From Myxococcota bacterium (GTDB lineage Bacteria; Myxococcota_A; UBA9160; JAFDET01), in the NCBI GenBank assembly GCA_028278065.1, contig JANQFA010000055.1, forward strand, positions 1 through 58,107: a stretch of 58,107 bases of DNA, written 5' to 3'. Within the stretch, counting starts at the first letter, position 1, and each line of letters begins with the position of its first letter. Position numbers and translations under genes: made by a program. The notes below the pieces were generated by a model. That model had not been told where the DNA came from. It was given only the letters and a program-made list of their open reading frames with translations, and made no database searches. Shown here in pieces: positions 43,421 through 51,324 of this stretch.

Positions 43421-46400
43421 CTACTCGGGGCCCGGCAGACGGCCCACGAGCTCGATGAAGAAGGCCTCCAGCCACCAGCCCAGGGCCTCGAACTGCCCGC
43501 GGGGAGGCGCCAGCACACCCACCCCCGAGTCCAGGTTGCGGGTGTTGCGCCGGTCCCGCCCGAAGCCGGGCCAGGGAAGCGCCGAGGATCGGGCGGGGGC
43601 CGGGGTGTCCCAGGCGAAGATCAGGCCTTCGCGGGTCGAGGCCACCACCTCCACGCGGCCGTCGCCGTCGATGTCGCCGACCGCGGGTGTCCCGATCAGC
43701 CAGCCGTGCGTGAACTTGGGCCAGCCCGGCACCAGCGAGCCGTCGCTGCGATAGGCGCGCACCTGATAGCCGCCGGAGGCCTGCACCACGTCGGCCAGTC
43801 CGTCGCCATCCACGTCCGCCAGGGCGGGCTCGGTCAGGAACTGCATGTCCTCCATGACGCGCGGAAAGCCGGGCAGCAGCGCGCCGTCGCCGGCGCTCCA
43901 AACGCTGACCTGGTGATCGCCGAACTCCTGGCTGGCGGGCGACGCCACGTCGATGAGCTGACGAAGGCCCCCGGTAGGGGCCGCCAGCTCGGGCTCCCCG
44001 TCACCCGTGACGTCGCCGAACGCGGGAGATCCCAGCGCTGCGAGGAAGGGCGCATCGTAGGAGAACGTCTCGGGCTGGATCACGTCGTCCGGGTCCGGGA
44101 CGTCTGGGAAGCCCCCCGGGAAGTCCAGCGCCAGGGGGCGAGGCAGCCCGTCGCCGCCCAGGCCCAGGAACGGGGCGCCGGCCTCGTCGAAGAGCATGAC
44201 CGGCCCCACCGCCGACGCGATCGCCGCCACCAGCCTCCCGTCGTCCCCCAGTGCGGCGAGCGCCGGCGATCCCGGCGTGCCCGTCGCCACCGTGGGCAGG
44301 AGGCCCGGGGCCAGCAACGGAACCGCGACCGGGAAGCCGGGACGCAGGTCCCCGCCGGCGCCGAGCGCGTAGAGGCGACCGGCCGTGTCGAAGGAGAAGT
44401 CGTCCACTCCGGGAAGGGCTCCGAGGCTCGCGAGCAGGGCCGAGCTCTCCGTGCTGAAGAGGCCCGCGGCTTCGACGTACTCCTCGTTGGTGCCGATCAC
44501 GATCTCGTTCTCGCCGTCCCCGTCGAGATCACCCACGGCTGGAGAGGACACGATCTTGGCCAGGCGCTCGCGCACACCGCCGTCGCGGCGCAGCCACTTC
44601 CCGCTGCCCGGATCCTCGGCGAGTCGCGTGCGGTCACCGAGCCGCGCCGGGAAGCCGGGCACCGGGGTCCCGTCCGAACGCCAGGCGTAGACGTGACCGT
44701 CCAGCCCACCGATCACGATCTCCAGATCCGGATCTCCGTCGGGAGCATCCAGGTCCACCAGGGTGGGCGAGGCCGCGAAGCCCGGGTCGACGTCGTTCCA
44801 GCGGTCGCGGCGCTCGGCCGCCGAGAGGGCTGGATCGCTGGTCACGGGGAATCCCGGCCGGCGTCCGCCGTGGTCGGTGAAGACGTAGACCCGACCCTCG
44901 ACCGAGGCCGCCACGATCTCGACCCGCCCGTCGCCGTCCAGGTCGTCCACGGCCAGCGACGCGACCAGCGCCTCGTGGGGCACCGGGACCTCGCCGTCGC
45001 GGTAGGCGCCCACGGCGTCGATGCGCTCCGGCGACACGATGGGATCGGTCCGCACCGGGAAGCCGGGCAGGCTCTCCCCGCTGTCGCCGCGGAGCACGTG
45101 TACGCGCCCGTCGGCGGTACCCACGACCACGTCGAGGACCGCGTCGCGATTCACGTCGGCCAGCTTGATCGAAGCCTCGCCGGACGCGCCCAGACGGCGC
45201 ACCCACTGCTCGCCGGGATTGCTGTGGATGGCGACGGTGCGGCGGTCCTCGCCGAGGCGCCCCAGCGCATCGACGACCCGCAGGCGCAGCGTGACGGTGT
45301 GGGCGTCGGGCTGCAGGATGGGCTCGGCGGGGTCGAAGCCGCACATCGCAGCCGTCTCGGCCGGTCGCCATACGACGAGGCGCGCATCCTGCAGGGGAGC
45401 CGCGGCGGGGAAGCGGCGCAGGGGTTCGAAGGCGGCGGGCGCGACGCCGCAGCCCACCTCCACGGTCACCTCGTACATCCCCGCTGCGCGCACCGCTCCC
45501 ACGCTGCCTCGCACCTCGACAACGTGCTGGCGCGTCGGGTCGACGAGGTCGAACCAGCGCGGCCGGGTGAAGGCGGCTTCGGGCGGAATGCCCGCGTCCA
45601 CGATCTCGAGCATGCGCTTCGCGTCGGCGCGCCCGTAGCCGGTGAACTCGTCCCAGCCCTGGTGGCTGGGGAAGAGCCGCGACACGAACACGGTCTCCGG
45701 GAGCGGGCCGCTGAGGACCGCCTCGAGCAGGCCGCCCACCGGCAGCCCCGGGGAGATCGTGTCCCCGCTGCGGTCCACGTCCGAGGCGCCGGCCCGGAAG
45801 AGCTGGCGCACCTCCTCGGCGGAGAAGGCCCGCCCGCTGGCCGGATGGGGATCCTGGAGGCCGCGGTCGAGACGGTTCCGGCCGTGGGAGACGAGCAGGG
45901 CTGCGATCCCGGCGGCGCGTCCGGTGGCCTCCGAAGAGCACGAGGTCGACGGAACCGCCACCCACGCCTTGCCGCCGTGGTTGGTGCATCCGTTCAGGAT
46001 CTCGAAGTCCTCGGTCTGCGCCACCAGGGTGCCGTCGCCGTTGCGGATCGAGTTGAACCAGATGGTGTTCGCCGCCACGGCCGGCCAGTTGTGGTGGAAG
46101 CTCTGCTCGTCGGCCGCGCTGGCGATCACCGGAACCCCGCGGTGGTACGCGTAGTCGATCGCGGCCTGGGTGAGGGCCGAGCCTCCGAGGGTGCCGAGCG
46201 CCTCGGAGACCACGTCGACGCCGAGGTCCACCGCGTAGACGACGCCCTGGGCGAAGTCGCTCTCCACGGCCACGAAGTGATCGCCCACGCGGATCGGCAC
46301 GAACATCGCCGACGGCGCGACCCCGGGGAAGCCGGCGCCGTCGTCGGCCTCGGCGACCATGTCTTGGCCCTGGCCGGTGCCGTGGCCCGCCTCCACGTCG

Positions 46401-46987
46401 TCGAAGGGATCGTTGTCGCCCTGGGAGAAGTCCCAGCCGGCGATGTCGTCGACGTACCCGTTGGCGTCGTCGTCGTGACCATCCTGGCAGGCGATGATCA
46501 GATCCTGTCCGTCCAGGTGGCCGTTCCCGTTGTGATCCGAGACGAGCTGCGCGCCGCAGGACACCCCTGCCCAGTCGTCGGGGTTCACGACGCCGTTGCC
46601 GTCGCAGTCCCAGCCCGGGCAGGGAACGGGCAGCTCGCCCCGGTTCGGGGCCAGCTTGGCGGCGAGCTGACGTTCACGCCAGCGGATCCCCGAGTCCAGC
46701 ACCGCGACCACCACGTCCGGACGCCCGGTGGTGATCCGCCAGGCCCCGGTCACGTCCATGCCGACGCCGGGCGCGTACTTCCAGCCGCTTCCCGAGGCCG
46801 GGTCCAGGGGGTCGAAGGCGTAGTCGTCGGGCAGGACGCCGGCCGGCAAGAAGAGGTAGGCGGCGTAGTCGAGGGGATCGGCGCAGCCCGGCGCGTTGCA
46901 GGCGGGGTACGGGACCTCTGCACGCGCCGCGAACGCCGTCGCCAGCGCCGCTGCCAGGATCCCCGTGAGCCGTCCCGAGCCCTGCAT
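43421..46987 (-). CDS. Secreted subtilisin-like (S8) protease with FG-GAP/VCBS repeats
   Basis: 1188 residues from ATG at 46987, giving a signal peptide (RLTGILAAALATAFAARA). Seen: catalytic Asp98 in VVAVLDSGI, His202 in EAGHGTGQGQD, Ser352 in TSCSSEATGRAAG. Between Asp and His are Ca-binding-like loops DCDGNGVVNPDDW, DHNGNGHLDGQD and DDDANGYVDD. Canonical surroundings are altered: no GTSMAAP, and the oxyanion Asn segment AAGN appears as SAAD. The C-terminal half holds about eight FG-GAP blades (DLDGDGRVE, DVDGDGLAD, DIDGDGRVE) forming a propeller. Secreted or surface protein; protease activity is plausible but not certain. Confidence 0.88.
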   Translation of the reverse strand: MQGSGRLTGILAAALATAFAARAEVPYPACNAPGCADPLDYAAYLFLPAGVLPDDYAFDPLDPASGSGWKYAPGVGMDVTGAWRITTGRPDVVVAVLDSGIRWRERQLAAKLAPNRGELPVPCPGWDCDGNGVVNPDDWAGVSCGAQLVSDHNGNGHLDGQDLIIACQDGHDDDANGYVDDIAGWDFSQGDNDPFDDVEAGHGTGQGQDMVAEADDGAGFPGVAPSAMFVPIRVGDHFVAVESDFAQGVVYAVDLGVDVVSEALGTLGGSALTQAAIDYAYHRGVPVIASAADEQSFHHNWPAVAANTIWFNSIRNGDGTLVAQTEDFEILNGCTNHGGKAWVAVPSTSCSSEATGRAAGIAALLVSHGRNRLDRGLQDPHPASGRAFSAEEVRQLFRAGASDVDRSGDTISPGLPVGGLLEAVLSGPLPETVFVSRLFPSHQGWDEFTGYGRADAKRMLEIVDAGIPPEAAFTRPRWFDLVDPTRQHVVEVRGSVGAVRAAGMYEVTVEVGCGVAPAAFEPLRRFPAAAPLQDARLVVWRPAETAAMCGFDPAEPILQPDAHTVTLRLRVVDALGRLGEDRRTVAIHSNPGEQWVRRLGASGEASIKLADVNRDAVLDVVVGTADGRVHVLRGDSGESLPGFPVRTDPIVSPERIDAVGAYRDGEVPVPHEALVASLAVDDLDGDGRVEIVAASVEGRVYVFTDHGGRRPGFPVTSDPALSAAERRDRWNDVDPGFAASPTLVDLDAPDGDPDLEIVIGGLDGHVYAWRSDGTPVPGFPARLGDRTRLAEDPGSGKWLRRDGGVRERLAKIVSSPAVGDLDGDGENEIVIGTNEEYVEAAGLFSTESSALLASLGALPGVDDFSFDTAGRLYALGAGGDLRPGFPVAVPLLAPGLLPTVATGTPGSPALAALGDDGRLVAAIASAVGPVMLFDEAGAPFLGLGGDGLPRPLALDFPGGFPDVPDPDDVIQPETFSYDAPFLAALGSPAFGDVTGDGEPELAAPTGGLRQLIDVASPASQEFGDHQVSVWSAGDGALLPGFPRVMEDMQFLTEPALADVDGDGLADVVQASGGYQVRAYRSDGSLVPGWPKFTHGWLIGTPAVGDIDGDGRVEVVASTREGLIFAWDTPAPARSSALPWPGFGRDRRNTRNLDSGVGVLAPPRGQFEALGWWLEAFFIELVGRLPGPE

Positions 46988-47028
46988 GGACGATCCAGCC
47001 TCCGCCTCCGTACGCCCCGGGTGGGGCG

Positions 47029-47034
47029 ATCCTA
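47029..47034 (-). promoter_or_regulatory. -10 box TAGGAT, S8 protease gene
   Basis: Minus-strand TAGGAT lies 41 bases before the ATG, leaving a leader with GGAGGCGGAGG as ribosome-binding site. No clear -35. Confidence 0.35.
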
Positions 47035-47071
47035 CCACGAAGTGGCGGCGGCCGGAGAGCGGAGCAGGGGC

Positions 47072-47905
47072 TCACGGCTCCCAGTTCTCCGCCGAGAAGG
47101 CGGAGTCGATCCGATGGGAGCGCCGGCGCAGGATCTCCTGCTGCTCGGGGTGGGTCAGGATGTAGAGCTGATCGCGCTCCATGGCGCGAACCACGCGGCG
47201 GGCCACGTCGCCGGCCTGCACGACCCCGCCGCGCATCGGCGGCGCCGCGTCGTTCGGAGGGGCCAGGTTGGCGAGCTTGCGGCGCTCCGGATCCGGGTGA
47301 CGCGCCATGGTGTTACGGTTGATGTCGGTCTCCACGATCATCGGGCACAGCACCGACACCCCGATTCCCTGGGGTCGCACCTCCCTCGACAGGCTCTCGC
47401 TCAGCCCCACCACGGCGAACTTGGAGGCGCAGTACATGCCCAGGAAGCTCATGCCCGTGAGACCCGCCATCGAGGCGGTATTGACGATGTAGCCGCCCTC
47501 GCCGTGCTCGAGGATGCGCGGCACGAAGGCCTGCACCCCGTGGAGGACACCCCAGAAGTTGACGTCCATCGTGTAGTTCCAGTCGGCCATCGGCGCGCTC
47601 CACATCTCGCCGCCCAGCGCGACCCCGGCGTTGTTGCACACGATGTGCGCCTTGCCGAAGCGCTCGACCACGGCGTCCGCCAGGCGGAACACGTCGCTGC
47701 GGTCGGTCACGTCCACCGGGAAGGCCTCGGCCTGCGTGCCGCCGGCCACCAGCTCGTCGGCGACGCGTCGTGCCGCCTCGGGGTCCACATCGGCGAGCGC
47801 CAGCTTCGCGCCGCGCTCCGCGAAGGCGCGCGCAAGGGCGGAGCCGATCCCGCCGCCCCCGCCGGTGATGACGGCGGTGCGTCCGGAGAAGGGGTCCTGG
47901 GCCAT
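47072..47905 (-). CDS. Short-chain dehydrogenase/reductase
   Basis: 277 residues from ATG at 47905, preceded by GGAGG. Seen: cofactor loop AVITGGGGGIGSALARAF, acidic DVD after the second strand (LALADVDPEA, favouring NAD), IVCNNAGVALGG, catalytic Ser in NTASMAGLTG, and Tyr/Lys in YCASKFAVVG. A classical SDR of the 250-280 residue class. The substrate is not readable; neighbours suggest lipid or xenobiotic metabolism. Divergent from a small secreted protein across a 40-bp direct repeat. Confidence 0.9.
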   Translation of the reverse strand: MAQDPFSGRTAVITGGGGGIGSALARAFAERGAKLALADVDPEAARRVADELVAGGTQAEAFPVDVTDRSDVFRLADAVVERFGKAHIVCNNAGVALGGEMWSAPMADWNYTMDVNFWGVLHGVQAFVPRILEHGEGGYIVNTASMAGLTGMSFLGMYCASKFAVVGLSESLSREVRPQGIGVSVLCPMIVETDINRNTMARHPDPERRKLANLAPPNDAAPPMRGGVVQAGDVARRVVRAMERDQLYILTHPEQQEILRRRSHRIDSAFSAENWEP

Positions 47906-47920
47906 GGGGTCCTCCGAGCC

Positions 47921-48000
47921 CGGATGCCGGGCGCCTTCCGGTGTGCCCGGATTCACCGGCCGGATGCCGGGTGCCTTCCGGTGTGCCCCGGATCACCGGG
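47921..48000. repeat. 40-bp direct repeat x2 in a divergent intergenic region
   Basis: Two adjacent 40-bp copies (47921 and 47961) share CGGATGCCGGG and GCCTTCCGGTGTGCCC, diverging slightly at the ends. Both contain CCGG-rich self-complementary segments. They lie 15 bp upstream of the SDR start. Confidence 0.9.
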
Positions 48001-48076
48001 ATGCGCAACTCCACAACTCAAGGCGGAACCCCGGAGCGACGAAACGGAAGATGACGCTTCCTCCCGAGGAATGGCC

Positions 48077-48547
48077 ATGGAGCCCGCAACCCTCCTCCTC
48101 CTGCTCCTTCTCGCCGGCCCGGCCGGCTCCGACCGCGGCCCCGCGGTCTCGGACGCGGTGCGCGTCGAGACCGCCTTCGGCGCCGTCCTGGTGACCCCTC
48201 GGGTCCCGGCGGGCCACTACGGCGAGCGCTACGACGGCGAGTCCTACTGGCTTCCGGGCGTCGACGAGGGCTCCTCACTCGTGCGCAAGGTGATCAAGGC
48301 CGCTCACGCCTCCCGCCGGGAGGGCGAGCGCGTGACGCTCACCAGCTACCCCCAGGGTGCCCGGCGCGTCTACGTGACGGAGGAGCCGCCCTTCCCCGGC
48401 GTCTTCTGGATGCGGGTCGGGGAGCAGCACGCCTGGATCGCGGGCGTGGAGAAGCCCAAGCAGGCGGATGTGCAGGCGATCGAGCGGACCGCCGAGGCCG
48501 TCGCAGCGGCGTCCCGGTCCCCGAGCGTGGGCACGGCGCCGCGCTAG
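48077..48547 (+). CDS. Small secreted protein, unknown function
   Basis: 156 residues. Not recognised. Signal peptide EPATLLLLLLLAGPAGS. The mature part has HYGERYDGESYWLPGVDEG, an R-x-V-T-L-T-S-Y-P pattern, and EEPPFPGVFWMRVGEQHAWI; no Cys. The ATG at 48077 is preferred over 48071 because GAGGA (48066-48070) is then 6 bases away. Possibly periplasmic. Stands alone before tetR. Confidence 0.65.
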   Translation: MEPATLLLLLLLAGPAGSDRGPAVSDAVRVETAFGAVLVTPRVPAGHYGERYDGESYWLPGVDEGSSLVRKVIKAAHASRREGERVTLTSYPQGARRVYVTEEPPFPGVFWMRVGEQHAWIAGVEKPKQADVQAIERTAEAVAAASRSPSVGTAPR

Positions 48548-48584
48548 ACGCCATCTATCTGGATCTGAACGGGAAACTCCCCAC

Positions 48585-48606
48585 AAACCGATCTTGCATT
48601 CGGTTT
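48585..48606. promoter_or_regulatory. Candidate TetR operator
   Basis: AAACCGA (48585-48591), 8-base spacer, TCGGTTT (48600-48606): a perfect inverted repeat of 22 bp, a typical TetR-family operator size. It covers the -35 of the tetR promoter, so binding would repress tetR and the coupled diiron gene. Confidence 0.7.
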
Positions 48607-48623
48607 TGCTCCCGGCGTAGACT
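48594..48623 (+). promoter_or_regulatory. Promoter of tetR-diiron operon
   Basis: TTGCAT (48594-48599), 18-bp spacer, TAGACT (48618-48623), 8 bases before the ATG at 48632. No ribosome-binding site, so the transcript is probably leaderless. Confidence 0.65.
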
Positions 48624-48631
48624 GCCGGGCC

Positions 48632-49249
48632 ATGACGCGCCGACCCCAGGCCCGCGGCATCGCCACCCGCGCACGGATCCTCGCCGGCGCAGAGGCCCTC
48701 TTCACCCGACGCGGCTACGACGGGACCTCGATGGCGGACGTGGCCGCGCGTGCCGACGTGGGCGTGGGGACCGTCTACCACCATTTCCCGGACAAGCATG
48801 CCCTGCTCCTCGATCTGGTGGACGCCTGGGGCGAGCGCGTCTCGGCTCGCGAGCGCACCGATCCGGACCGCGAGCGCTTCCTCGGCGAGGACCCGCGCTC
48901 CGCGATCGGAGCCTGGCTGCGCCGCGCCTACGACCGCCTGCGCAAGCGGCCCTCGATCTACCTGGTGGTGCTCTCGCTCGCCGACCGCGATCCGGAGGTG
49001 CGGGCGCGCTGGCAGCGCATCCAGGCCCTGGGCATCGAGCGCCTCGAAGCCCTGCTCGAGTTCGGGCGCCGGCGCGGACAGATGCGCGTCGACCTCGACA
49101 CCGGCGCCGCCGCCTTCCTGATCCACCACGCGATCGACATGGCCGCCATGCAGCTCCTGGTGCTCGACCGGCCGCCGCTCGAGCCCGATCGCGTCCTGGC
49201 CGCCCTCACCGACATGATCTGTCGAACCGTCCTGGAGGAAGACCGATGA
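48632..49249 (+). CDS. TetR family transcriptional regulator
   Basis: 205 residues. N-terminal HTH (about 12-58): IATRARILAGAEALFTRRGYDG, MADVAARADVGVGTVYHHFPDKHALL (each conserved). The C-terminal ligand domain is helical (residues 70-200) with WLRRAYDRLRKRPSIYLVV. It likely binds the inverted repeat in its own promoter. ATGA overlap with the next gene means the regulator and the diiron protein are one unit. The ligand is unknown. Confidence 0.9.
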   Translation: MTRRPQARGIATRARILAGAEALFTRRGYDGTSMADVAARADVGVGTVYHHFPDKHALLLDLVDAWGERVSARERTDPDRERFLGEDPRSAIGAWLRRAYDRLRKRPSIYLVVLSLADRDPEVRARWQRIQALGIERLEALLEFGRRRGQMRVDLDTGAAAFLIHHAIDMAAMQLLVLDRPPLEPDRVLAALTDMICRTVLEEDR

Positions 49250-50319
49250 GCACCAACTGGGAGTCCGCGGACGTCCTCAAGTCGCCGATGGAGATCTGCT
49301 GGCAGTTCGACTACGACATCGACATCGACAAGCTGCGCAACCTCTACGCCAAGGCGAAGGAGGCGCAGTGGAACGGCGAGAAGGACCTGGACTGGTCCAT
49401 CGAGATCGACCCCTCCAAGCCGCTCATCGACGAATCGAGCTTCGGCTTCGACCGCATCCCCTTCGTCAAGACGCTCTCGAACACCCAGCAGGAGAGCTTC
49501 CGCGCCAACGTGGGCGCACACCGCCTCTCCCAGTTCCTGCACGGCGAGCAGGGAGCGCTGATGACGGCCGCCGCTCTCACCCACGCCGTTCCCGACTACG
49601 AGGGCAAGCTCTACGCGGCCACGCAGACCATGGACGAGGCGCGCCACGTGGAGGTGTTCGAGAGGTACGTGCGCAAGCTGGCCAAGGTCTATCCCATGTC
49701 GCCCGGCCTCAAGCTGCTCATCGACGACACGCTCCAGGCCGACCACTGGGTGAAGATCGCCATCGGCATGAACATGGTGGTGGAGGGGCTGGCCCTCGGC
49801 GCGTTCCACAACATGCGCCGCGCCACCACCTGCGAGCTCCTCGGCCAGATCCTGGAGGGCGTCCTGCGCGACGAGTCCCGCCACGTCGCGTTCGGCAACG
49901 TCTACGTGGGCGAGACCATCCGCGACATGCACCCGGACGACCGCGAGGACGTCGCGGAGTTCGCCTACGGCGCGCTCAAGATGATGGTGGACGCCACCGG
50001 CGGACCCAAGGGGACCGGGCGCTCCATGCCCGACCCGGGCTTCCGTCAGGCCGTCGAGGAGGCGGGCATCGACCTGGGCGACTTCATCAAGGGCATGATG
50101 GAGGCCCGCGAGCAGGGCATCCGACCGGACCAGCAGCCCGGCGCGATCCACTCCTTCAAGGATCTGATGATGCCGGCGCTGGTGCGGGTCGGCGCGGTCA
50201 CCGACCGCACCCGCAAGCTCTTCGAGGAGGCGGAGATCCCCGTCTACGAGGACACCGCCAAGCTCGAGAGCCTCGAGGACAGCGAGACCGGCGCCGCGGA
50301 CTTCGACCGCGTGAGCTAG
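49246..50319 (+). CDS. Ferritin-like diiron carboxylate protein (R2/AurF-like oxygenase)
   Basis: 357 residues; GGAGGA 6 bases before the ATG. The six ligands of a diiron site are visible in four helices: E101 (HGEQGALM), E131/H134 (MDEARHVEVFERY), E180 (MVVEGLALGAF), E210/H213 (RDESRHVAFG). This E, ExxH, E, ExxH set matches ribonucleotide-reductase-R2-like and AurF-like N- or C-oxygenases. No R1 partner is near, so a substrate oxygenase is likelier than a reductase. Controlled by the overlapping TetR. Neighbouring acyl-CoA dehydrogenases suggest a hydrophobic substrate. Confidence 0.85.
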   Translation: MSTNWESADVLKSPMEICWQFDYDIDIDKLRNLYAKAKEAQWNGEKDLDWSIEIDPSKPLIDESSFGFDRIPFVKTLSNTQQESFRANVGAHRLSQFLHGEQGALMTAAALTHAVPDYEGKLYAATQTMDEARHVEVFERYVRKLAKVYPMSPGLKLLIDDTLQADHWVKIAIGMNMVVEGLALGAFHNMRRATTCELLGQILEGVLRDESRHVAFGNVYVGETIRDMHPDDREDVAEFAYGALKMMVDATGGPKGTGRSMPDPGFRQAVEEAGIDLGDFIKGMMEAREQGIRPDQQPGAIHSFKDLMMPALVRVGAVTDRTRKLFEEAEIPVYEDTAKLESLEDSETGAADFDRVS

Positions 50320-50327
50320 CCCGGAGG

Positions 50328-50741
50328 CTACAGCGCCGCTTCGAGGCCCCGGAGGGCGTTCTCGAAGAAGCGGGTAATGAAGCGCCGGAGGAGACCGCCG
50401 AGGCCGGGGATGCGCGACTCGAAGCGGCAGCGCCAGGTGATGCGGGTTCCCCCGCCGTCCGGCTCGAGGTCCACCTCGCCCAGGTGGTTCCCGATCGGCA
50501 TGATCCCCGCGAAGACCGTGTAGGTCATGCGCTTCGGCGGCTCGAACGAGAGCACCTCCTCCCGCGTCCCGCCGGCGAAGGCGCGCACCGCGCCGACCCC
50601 GTTGCGATCGGGAGTCCCCTCCCTGACGAGCCTGGAGCCGGGCATCCCGCTCCACTCGCTCCAGCGGGCGTGATCGGTGTAGACGTCCCAGACCTTCTCG
50701 ATGGGGGCGTCGTAGCGACGCGTGACCTCGACGTGCTCCAT
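50328..50741 (-). CDS. SRPBCC (polyketide cyclase/START-like) protein
   Basis: 137 residues; AGGAG before the ATG. Seen: VEVTRRYDAPIEKVWDVYTD, W-S-E-W-x-G-M-P-G start, SFEPPKRMTYTVFAG, LEPDGGGTRITWRCRFE and the long C-terminal helix LGGLLRRFITRFFENALRGL, a helix-grip fold with a hydrophobic pocket. Binds or converts small hydrophobic ligands; the substrate is unknown. Convergent with the diiron gene, 8 bp apart. Confidence 0.85.
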   Translation of the reverse strand: MEHVEVTRRYDAPIEKVWDVYTDHARWSEWSGMPGSRLVREGTPDRNGVGAVRAFAGGTREEVLSFEPPKRMTYTVFAGIMPIGNHLGEVDLEPDGGGTRITWRCRFESRIPGLGGLLRRFITRFFENALRGLEAAL

Positions 50742-50763
50742 GGCCAGCTCCTATCGCTGCCCC

Positions 50764-50769
50764 ATCCTA
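50764..50769 (-). promoter_or_regulatory. -10 box TAGGAT, SRPBCC gene
   Basis: Minus-strand TAGGAT lies 22 bases before the ATG at 50741, leaving room for a short leader with AGGAG. No clear -35. Confidence 0.4.
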
Positions 50770-50786
50770 CTACGCGCCGGCGCGCG

Positions 50787-50858
50787 CCTCGCTAGCCGTC
50801 GGCTGCCGGTGCTCGCTAGCCGTCGGCCGCCGGTGCTCGCTAGCCGTCGGCCGCCAGC
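50787..50858. repeat. 24-bp tandem repeat x3 spanning a stop codon
   Basis: Units at 50787, 50811 and 50835 share GCTAGCCGTCGG. The third unit contains the stop codon and last residues (AADG) of the minus-strand VOC gene; the other two lie downstream of it. As the unit is a multiple of three, each copy repeats an in-frame TAG. Confidence 0.93.
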
Positions 50859-51322
50859 TTCGAGAAGGCCTCGACCACCTCCGGCGGGGCCTGGACCAGC
50901 TCGATCAGCACGCCCTGGCCGCCGATCGGCGCATCGCCCCCGCCCTTCGGATGGATGAAGCAGACGTCGTAGCCGGCCGCGCCCTTGCGGATTCCGCCGG
51001 GGGTGAAGCGCACGCCCCTGCCTTCGAGCCACTTCACGGCCCCGGCGAGGTCGTCGATCCAGAGGCCGACGTGGTTCAACGCCGGGTCGTGCACCTTCGG
51101 GCGCTTCTCGGGATCGATCGGCTGCATGAGGTCGACCTCGACCTTGAAGGGGCCCGCGCCCGCCACGGCGATGTCCTCGTCGACGTTCTCGGACTCGCTG
51201 CGGAAGTTGCCGTGCGCCTCGAGACCCAGGAGGTCCACCCAGAGCTCGCGGAGCTTCCCCTTGTCGAGGCCGCCGACAGCGATCTGCTGGAGTCCGAGAA
51301 CGCGGAACGGTCGCTCGCTCAT
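50840..51322 (-). CDS. VOC (glyoxalase/bleomycin-resistance) family protein
   Basis: 160 residues from ATG at 51322. Seen: two beta-alpha-beta-beta-beta modules: [20 protein letters not shown] and [21 protein letters not shown] (split), ending [14 protein letters not shown] and [12 protein letters not shown]. The spacing resembles methylmalonyl-CoA epimerase: His in NHVGL and Glu in IELV are kept, but the first ligand position is Gln (LQQIAV). Epimerase, lyase or dioxygenase possible. Third gene of the acyl-CoA dehydrogenase operon, 2 bp after the previous stop. Confidence 0.85.
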   Translation of the reverse strand: MSERPFRVLGLQQIAVGGLDKGKLRELWVDLLGLEAHGNFRSESENVDEDIAVAGAGPFKVEVDLMQPIDPEKRPKVHDPALNHVGLWIDDLAGAVKWLEGRGVRFTPGGIRKGAAGYDVCFIHPKGGGDAPIGGQGVLIELVQAPPEVVEAFSKLAADG

Positions 51323-51324
51323 GG

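Noticed and set aside
43706..48547. A very long open frame on the plus strand opposite the S8 protease and SDR
   Set aside because: It arises from the high GC third-position bias of the minus-strand genes; only its last 157 codons (from 48077) have a signal peptide and ribosome-binding site of their own.
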